64,000 nucleotides of DNA from Shimia sediminis (lineage in GTDB: Bacteria > Pseudomonadota > Alphaproteobacteria > Rhodobacterales > Rhodobacteraceae), in the NCBI RefSeq assembly GCF_003990645.1, contig NZ_RYZK01000002.1:558001-622000 (forward strand). The letters run 5' to 3'. Position numbers and translations under genes: made by a program. Within the stretch, counting starts at the first letter, position 1; each line of letters begins with the position of its first letter. The notes beneath the pieces were generated by a model. The model was given only the letters and a program-made list of their open reading frames with translations, did not search any database and was not told the DNA's origin. Positions 58,806 to 64,000 of the stretch are shown one piece after another.

Positions 58806-60377
58806 TCATGCTGCACGGCCCCTTTTCATCAGAACTTCGGCCTCGTAGGACTTGAGCGCAGGGCGCACGACGCTGCTGTAGCCATTTCCGGTCTGCACAT
58901 CGAGTTCGGGGAACAGGGTGCAGATTTCTTCTACGGTTTCTTCTTCGAAGATGTTGTTGATCTGCGGGCCGGGCAGAAAGCTTTCGGTTTCCAGACCTTG
59001 GGAAAACACGATCTCGTGCTGATCAAACAAGAGGTGGTAATAAGTGACCTCTCCTCCGCTGATGCGCGTCACGGAACTGTCGTTGACGAGATCCTTGGCT
59101 GCCACCAGAACTTCGGTGTGGCCGAACAGCACTTCGGCCAGGCTGTCACGGATCAGAACGCGGTGCTGTGGCGACACCAGCAGGGCAGTGTGGTCGCCAA
59201 AGGTTCCGGCGGCGATGCGGATCGGGGCAAGCTTGCCCTGGGCGGGCACCGATCTGTGACCCACCCACCGCACGGGCTGATCTGCGTTATCGTAGGTTGC
59301 GACCAGATCACCAACGTCCAGATCTTCGACAGGCACATCGCCATGCGGCGTGCGGATCAGGGTGCCTTGGACAAAGCAGGGCGCGTCGGTGGATTCAATC
59401 GTGACAAAGCCGACGTCAGAGACCCCGTCATCGTTTTCGATCGTATATGAGAAATTGGCGGTTTCGATGTCCCCGTCTGAGGTGACCGTGATGGTGCCGT
59501 CGGCATTGACGACAATGGTCTGTCCCGTCGGCAGCGTGATCGGCACGCCAACAGTGAAGGTTTGACCGTTGATGTGGGTGAGCGTCAGAGACGCGCCGGA
59601 TGTGGTGTCGTTTGCCAGAATATCCACGGTCGTGCTGTCGTTCAGGCCAAGAACAATTTCGTCCGAATTCGCAATCACAGAGGTCTGCACAGATCCCGCG
59701 CCAATCAGCAGGGACGAGTCGTAGCTGGAATCCGAGACATCTGCGATCGCAATGCGGAGATTGTTCTCGGCATCGGGAATAAGCGGGATGGTCAGGGTCA
59801 GCGTGGCAGTAAAGCCGTCCATCTCGGTGTTGTAGGCGTCGTTGGTGTTGTCGATGAACAGGCTCTGGTTCGATCCGCCGTTGACGGTTCCCGGATCAAT
59901 GTTGCCGATTTCCATCGGGATATAGACGCCGTTGATCCAGACGCCGACAAAATCCTGAAACAACGAGTCGGTGTATTCCGGGTATTCTTCGGACGCAAAG
60001 ACGAATTGCATCGTCATTGTATCGACACCTATGGGTGCCAGAAAATCAACATCCAGAACCGCCGCATCAAAAGTCTGCAAGTTGGTGACATCCGAGCTGC
60101 CTTCAACCGTGTCAGGGCCGTTCATGTCCGAACTGCGGTTGGTGCTTTGGTTGTACTCACCATTGCGGTTGGTAAAGTGGCGCACATTGCCGGTGGACAG
60201 GATGACGCCGGAATCCGACGGGGCAACACCAGGTGAGATTGTGTCCGCGTTGGAATAGATTCCAGAGGCGCGGCTGTCCCCGGTATAGGTCGCATCAGTG
60301 ATGGTGATCTCATCACCGAAAATGGTTTCCGCCATTTCCTGTGCGTCCGCACCGCGGTCGATTGGTAGTCTTGGCAT
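58806..60377 (-). CDS. Choice-of-anchor L plus Hint-domain secreted protein (paralog)
   Basis: 523 residues from ATG 60377, exactly the length of the 55515-57086 product; the start was chosen by that match (MPRLPIDRGADAQEMAETIF against LPIDTSASATDMAEAMF). Choice-of-anchor L domain (DATYTGDSRASGIYS, FASEEYPEYTDSLFQDFVGVWINGVY), an Ig-like repeat (NDSTTVDILANDTTS, FSYTIENDDGVSDVGFV), then Hint from Cys334 (PCFVQGTLIRT, VSPQHRVLIRD, LLFDQHEIVFSQGLETESF). An old duplication is likely. Presumed exported without a Sec signal. Its end lies 28 bp before the next gene's ATG. Confidence 0.87.
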   Translation of the reverse strand: MPRLPIDRGADAQEMAETIFGDEITITDATYTGDSRASGIYSNADTISPGVAPSDSGVILSTGNVRHFTNRNGEYNQSTNRSSDMNGPDTVEGSSDVTNLQTFDAAVLDVDFLAPIGVDTMTMQFVFASEEYPEYTDSLFQDFVGVWINGVYIPMEIGNIDPGTVNGGSNQSLFIDNTNDAYNTEMDGFTATLTLTIPLIPDAENNLRIAIADVSDSSYDSSLLIGAGSVQTSVIANSDEIVLGLNDSTTVDILANDTTSGASLTLTHINGQTFTVGVPITLPTGQTIVVNADGTITVTSDGDIETANFSYTIENDDGVSDVGFVTIESTDAPCFVQGTLIRTPHGDVPVEDLDVGDLVATYDNADQPVRWVGHRSVPAQGKLAPIRIAAGTFGDHTALLVSPQHRVLIRDSLAEVLFGHTEVLVAAKDLVNDSSVTRISGGEVTYYHLLFDQHEIVFSQGLETESFLPGPQINNIFEEETVEEICTLFPELDVQTGNGYSSVVRPALKSYEAEVLMKRGRAA

Positions 60378-60687
60378 GCCTGTCTGCCCCACTCTTACAA
60401 ACAAGAGGCACGTCGCACAGCGCCACGACGGGTTAATCCCCGTTCGATGACACACCAATATCCTGACCCGCTCGATTCCGGTTTCAGGGTCTATGTGAGG
60501 GCCGTTTTTTGGCCTTGCTGCTGATTGACCTGCCTCGGTCATTTTTATTGCCGCCAGTTAACAACATTTTTTGTTTTCTGTTAAGAGGTTTGCAGGTTGC
60601 CCCTGCGGCAACTTCGGGGTTGTGACTTTTGTGTGTCCATGACCTGTGTAACAAGAACCGGACAACCCTATGAAGTCGAGACTGACC
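60378..60687. other. 310-bp divergent intergenic region (Hint gene / dapE)
   Basis: Contains the promoters of the Hint operon (minus) and dapE (plus), but no confident box pair was found. There are AT-rich stretches (ACATTTTTTGTTTTCTG near 60570) and an imperfect TTAACAA/TTGTT dyad. No gene is supported here. Confidence 0.5.
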
Positions 60688-61833
60688 ATGCCCACAACAG
60701 ATGCCGCCGACCTGACCGCCCGCCTGATCCAATGCCCTTCGGTCACACCCGAAGAAGGCGGAGCGCTTGTGTTGCTTGAGGATGTTCTGAAGGAGGCGGG
60801 TTTCACCTGCTCTCGTGTTGACAAAGGCGGGATCAGCAACCTGTTTGCGCGCTGGGGCGACAAGGGGCACGCCAGGACCTTTGGGTTCAACGGACATACG
60901 GACGTGGTGCCCGTGGGCGACGAAGCAGCCTGGACCGCGGATCCCTTTGGGGCAGAAATCCGCGATGGCATCATGTACGGGCGCGGCGCGACCGACATGA
61001 AATCCGGCGTTGCGGCCTTTGCCGCGGCGGCCATTGACCTGGTGCAGGAGGCCCCGCCCGAGGGCGCGATCATCCTGACCATCACCGGCGACGAAGAGGG
61101 CGACGCCATCGACGGCACAACGGCGTTGTTGGCCTATATGGACGCCGAGGGTGAAAAGATGTCGGTCTGTCTGGTGGGCGAGCCGACCTGCCCGGACGAA
61201 ATGGGCGACATGATGAAGATCGGACGACGCGGATCGCTGACCGCCTATTTCACCTTTACCGGCATTCAGGGGCATTCGGCCTATCCCCATCGCGCGAAGA
61301 ACCCTCTGCCCGCGATGGCAGAGTTGATGCACCTGATGTCGAGCCATGTGCTGGACGAGGGGACCGCGCATTTTGACGCCTCGACACTGGCGGTTGTCAC
61401 GATGGATACCGGCAACCCGGCAACCAATGTGATCCCGGCCGAATGTCGCGCGACGGTCAATATCCGCTTTAACGATGCCCATAACGGCGCGAGCCTGACC
61501 CAATGGATGCAGGGGCTGCTGGATCGTGTGTCTGCCGACAGCGGTGTCGGCATCGACATGACGGTGAAGATTTCCGGCGAGAGTTTCATTACCCCTCCGG
61601 GGCCATTGTCCGAGCTGGTCGCCAAGTCGGTGACAGCCGAAACCGGGCGGGTTCCCGAACTGTCGACCAGCGGCGGCACCTCGGATGCGCGGTTTGTGCA
61701 GCACCACTGTCCTGTGGTGGAATTTGGCCTTGTCGGCAAAACCATGCACAAAGTGGACGAACATGTGCCGGTCGCACAAATCCATCAGCTCAAGGCGATC
61801 TACAGCCGGATTTTGCGTGACTATTTCGCCTGA
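60688..61833 (+). CDS. dapE: Succinyl-diaminopimelate desuccinylase
   Basis: 381 residues. M20 peptidase fold: [14 protein letters not shown] (zinc His and Asp), [15 protein letters not shown] (bridging Asp), [12 protein letters not shown] (catalytic Glu pair), VGEPTCPD, and the C-terminal His in [11 protein letters not shown]. The dimerisation lid ([16 protein letters not shown]) is present. It yields LL-diaminopimelate. ATG 60688 gives the usual family start ([24 protein letters not shown]); ATG 60670 adds six residues. The next gene overlaps its end by 17 bp. Confidence 0.96.
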   Translation: MPTTDAADLTARLIQCPSVTPEEGGALVLLEDVLKEAGFTCSRVDKGGISNLFARWGDKGHARTFGFNGHTDVVPVGDEAAWTADPFGAEIRDGIMYGRGATDMKSGVAAFAAAAIDLVQEAPPEGAIILTITGDEEGDAIDGTTALLAYMDAEGEKMSVCLVGEPTCPDEMGDMMKIGRRGSLTAYFTFTGIQGHSAYPHRAKNPLPAMAELMHLMSSHVLDEGTAHFDASTLAVVTMDTGNPATNVIPAECRATVNIRFNDAHNGASLTQWMQGLLDRVSADSGVGIDMTVKISGESFITPPGPLSELVAKSVTAETGRVPELSTSGGTSDARFVQHHCPVVEFGLVGKTMHKVDEHVPVAQIHQLKAIYSRILRDYFA

Positions 61834-62413
61834 AAACCGCTGGCGGCCACGATTGGTCGTCATGGTCAAGGAACCGCGTCCGGGGCGGGTGAAAACCCGT
61901 TTGGGCAAGGATCTGGGCATGGCCACGGCGGCCCGGTGGTTTCGTCACCAAAGCGCGCGCCTGCTGCGTCGCATCGAAGATCCGCGCTGGCAAACGGTGC
62001 TTGCGGTTGCGCCCGATCAGGAAGGGCTGACGAGCCGTATCTGGCCCGCGCATCTGCCACGTGTCCCGCAGGGGCGCGGTGATCTCGGCGACCGCATGGC
62101 ACGCCTGTTTCGCACTCTGCCGCCGGGTCCGGTCTGTATCATCGGTGCCGATATTCCTGGGGTGACGCGCACCCACGTTGCGCGCGCCTTTCACGCTCTT
62201 GGCGATCATCAGGCGGTGTTTGGCCCGGCGACGGACGGCGGATACTGGTTGGTGGGCCTGAAGCGCACGTCACCTGTGCCCCCAACGCTGTTCGAAAATG
62301 TCCGCTGGTCAAGCAAACATGCCCTGTCCGACAGCATGGCCACGCTCAGAAACCACCGGATTGCCCTGACCGACACGCTTTCCGATGTGGACACCGCAGA
62401 GGATCTGCGCTGA
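61817..62413 (+). CDS. DUF2064 / TIGR04282-like nucleotidyl- or glycosyltransferase
   Basis: 198 residues from GTG 61817. [33 protein letters not shown] is the GT-A-like start ('vk.P.pG.vKTRLa...g...Aa.l'), and [18 protein letters not shown] and [16 protein letters not shown] hold the metal-binding Asp residues. The family is annotated in arsenosugar or glycan synthesis in other contexts; nothing here confirms that. The GTG start overlaps dapE; ATG 61861 would cut into the conserved core. A repeat (copy C) follows. Confidence 0.82.
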   Translation: MTISPENRWRPRLVVMVKEPRPGRVKTRLGKDLGMATAARWFRHQSARLLRRIEDPRWQTVLAVAPDQEGLTSRIWPAHLPRVPQGRGDLGDRMARLFRTLPPGPVCIIGADIPGVTRTHVARAFHALGDHQAVFGPATDGGYWLVGLKRTSPVPPTLFENVRWSSKHALSDSMATLRNHRIALTDTLSDVDTAEDLR

Positions 62414-62419
62414 CCCGCT

Positions 62420-62484
62420 CTTCATTTCGCCAAAAGTACTCCGGGGTGAATTGGCCCCTTGGGGCCAAGAGGGGCAGCGCCCCT
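62420..62484 (-). repeat. Roseobacter-type downstream repeat, copy C (inverted)
   Basis: Read on minus: GGGGCGCTGCCCC, CTCTTGGCC, the dyad GGCCCC-AAGGGGCC, CAATTCACCCCGG, then a diverged end (AGTACTTTTGGCGAAATGAAG). It lies 7 bp after the DUF2064 stop but points against that gene. Confidence 0.78.
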
Positions 62485-62535
62485 GACCCAAACATTCCCG
62501 ATGACGTCTCGCGCGCACCATGTTAGGGCGGGGAT

Positions 62536-64000
62536 ATGCGTATACCCACCAAAGAGGAAATCCTTGAATGGATTTCCGAGAACCCGACCCTCACCGCGAA
62601 ACGCGATATCGCCAAGGCCTTTGGCATCAAAGGCGCTGCGCGGATCGATCTCAAGCGAATTCTCAAGGAGCTTGAGGCCGAAGGGCATCTGGAAAAGCGC
62701 AAAAAGACCTATCGCGACCCGGACCGGCTGCCGCCGGTCAGCGTGTTGCAGGTTTTGGAGGCGGATAGCGATGGGGATTTGTTTGCGCGCCCGCTGGAGT
62801 GGCATGGAGAAGGCGACGCACCCATTGTGCTGGTCATTCTGCGCCCGAGCGACCCGGCCTTGGGCGCCGGAGACCGCATTCTGGGCCGGTTGACCGAGGT
62901 GACCGGCGAGACACACCAATACGAGGGCCGGCTGATCCGTCGGATCGGCACCAACCCGCGCCGCGTGCTGGGCGTGTTTCGCAAGACAGCCGAGGGTGGC
63001 CGTATCCTGCCCATCGACAAGGGCGACGGCAAGGAATGGCAGGTTCTGCCTGAGGGTATCAACAACGCCAAGGACGGCGAACTGGTCGAAGCGCAGCAAA
63101 CCGGGCCAAAAGGTCGGCTTGGCCTGCCACGGGCCAAGGTGGTGGAGCGACTGGGAGACCCTTCGGCCCCCAAGGCGGTGTCGCTGATCGCCATCCATCA
63201 ACACGGCATTCCCGATGCCTTTCCGGATGAGGTGATCGCCGGGGCAGATGCGGCCAAACCGGCCCCTCTTGGGGATCGCGAGGACATGCGGGACCTGCCA
63301 TTGGTCACCATCGACCCGGCGGATGCGCGCGACCATGACGATGCCTGTTGGGCCCATGCCGACGACGACCCCAAGAACCAGGGCGGCCATGTGGTCTGGG
63401 TCGCGATTGCAGACGTGGCGCATTACGTGACACCCGGCACCGCACTGGACCGCGAGGCCCGCAGACGCGGCAATTCGAGCTATTTCCCCGACCGTGTGGT
63501 GCCGATGTTGCCGGATCGGTTGTCTGGCGACCTGTGTTCGCTGCACGAAGGTGTGCCACGCGCCTGTATTGCCGTGCGGATGCAGTTGGATTCCTACGGT
63601 CGCAAGATCGGCCATCGGTTTGTCCGGGGCATGATGCGGTCGGTTGCCTCGCTGAACTACGCCGAAGTGCAGGAAGCCCATGACGGTGCCCCGAATGAAA
63701 CCTGCGCGCCCTTGATGCACGAGGTGATCGAGCCGCTTTATGCCGCTTACGAGGCGACCAAGCGGGCGCGGGCCGAACGGCAGCCGCTGGATCTCGACCT
63801 GCCGGAGCGCAAGGTTGAGCTGACGCCCGAGGGCAAGGTGGCCTCGGTCCTGTTCCGGGATCGGTTTGACGCGCACCGGCTGATCGAAGAGTTCATGATC
63901 CTGGCCAATGTCGCCGCTGCCGAAACGCTGATTGCGGCCAAATCTCCGCTGCTGTTCCGGGTGCATGAAGAGCCGAATCCCGAAAAGCTGGACGCTTTGC
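62536..64000 (+). CDS. rnr: Ribonuclease R, 3' end beyond window
   Basis: 488 codons in view, still open. An N-terminal winged-helix domain (KRDIAKAFGIKGAARIDLKRILKELEAEGH) is followed by cold-shock/OB domains (GDRILGRLTEV, LIRRIGTNPRRVLGVF) and the RNB catalytic domain: VTIDPADARDHDDACWA carries the metal-binding Asp residues, then VAIADVAHYVTPGTALDREARRRGNSSYFPDRVVPMLP. It degrades structured RNA 3'-5'. The S1 and Lys-rich tail are outside the window. GGGCGGGG precedes ATG 62536. Confidence 0.95.
   Translation, partial: MRIPTKEEILEWISENPTLTAKRDIAKAFGIKGAARIDLKRILKELEAEGHLEKRKKTYRDPDRLPPVSVLQVLEADSDGDLFARPLEWHGEGDAPIVLVILRPSDPALGAGDRILGRLTEVTGETHQYEGRLIRRIGTNPRRVLGVFRKTAEGGRILPIDKGDGKEWQVLPEGINNAKDGELVEAQQTGPKGRLGLPRAKVVERLGDPSAPKAVSLIAIHQHGIPDAFPDEVIAGADAAKPAPLGDREDMRDLPLVTIDPADARDHDDACWAHADDDPKNQGGHVVWVAIADVAHYVTPGTALDREARRRGNSSYFPDRVVPMLPDRLSGDLCSLHEGVPRACIAVRMQLDSYGRKIGHRFVRGMMRSVASLNYAEVQEAHDGAPNETCAPLMHEVIEPLYAAYEATKRARAERQPLDLDLPERKVELTPEGKVASVLFRDRFDAHRLIEEFMILANVAAAETLIAAKSPLLFRVHEEPNPEKLDAL

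Noticed and set aside
62422-63966. 514-codon minus-strand frame across the rnr region
   Set aside because: The opposite strand encodes ribonuclease R with all catalytic motifs; the minus frame is a shadow.

Overview
The window looks like chromosome from a marine alphaproteobacterium of the Roseobacter group (Rhodobacteraceae). The evidence is GC-rich coding DNA, the serB/serC-serA locus with an alphaproteobacterial-type serC leader RNA, Hint-domain secreted proteins with choice-of-anchor L domains, the yfhM-like/pbpC pair, and a short intergenic repeat ending in a CCCCGGGATATTTTTGGCC-type core. No rRNA, tRNA or CRISPR array was seen.

Layout. 1-8.8 kb: a minus-strand run (hotdog thioesterase, MFS transporter, mepA, phytase-like protein), then yggT, recQ and yaaA on plus, then a hybrid histidine kinase on minus. 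8.9-16.4 kb: alpha-2-macroglobulin and pbpC, a periplasmic defence/peptidoglycan pair. 16.5-24 kb: a thiolase, an XRE-cupin regulator and the threonine catabolism operon kbl-tdh with three operator-like palindromes, a cysteine-synthase-like enzyme, a phosphatase and a cytochrome P450. 24.1-27 kb: serA and serC on minus. 27.0-45.2 kb: an integrated phage-like element. 45.3-64 kb: serB, a small ArsR operon, GST, asparaginase, IalB-like protein, rlmN, a LOG protein, a dehydratase, dapD, three minus-strand Hint genes (plus one plus-strand Hint gene at 50 kb), dapE, a DUF2064 protein and the start of rnr.

The most notable region is the 18.2-kb element. It is bounded by a perfect 25-bp direct repeat (27025-27049 and 45212-45236) that lies inside the serC leader RNA, so serC is cut off from its own promoter and from its divergent partner serB. 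The element's left end re-creates the first hairpin of that leader. The att core also lies inside a phage reading frame. The start codon and ribosome binding site of that gene follow the integrase (ATGA overlap at 45203), while its body is at the other end (27025-27537). Circularisation should therefore rebuild a 173-codon gene and join integrase to the left-end genes in one operon; integration breaks both.

The element has portal, protease, capsid, connectors, tail tube, tail completion, both terminase subunits and a tape measure protein. I recognise no tail tip, receptor-binding, lysis or replication gene, so it may be a satellite or a reduced phage. Its control region has a promoter with a palindrome filling the spacer, a structured 137-nt leader that can hide the ribosome binding site, and a divergent pair of ribbon-helix-helix regulators with three operators.
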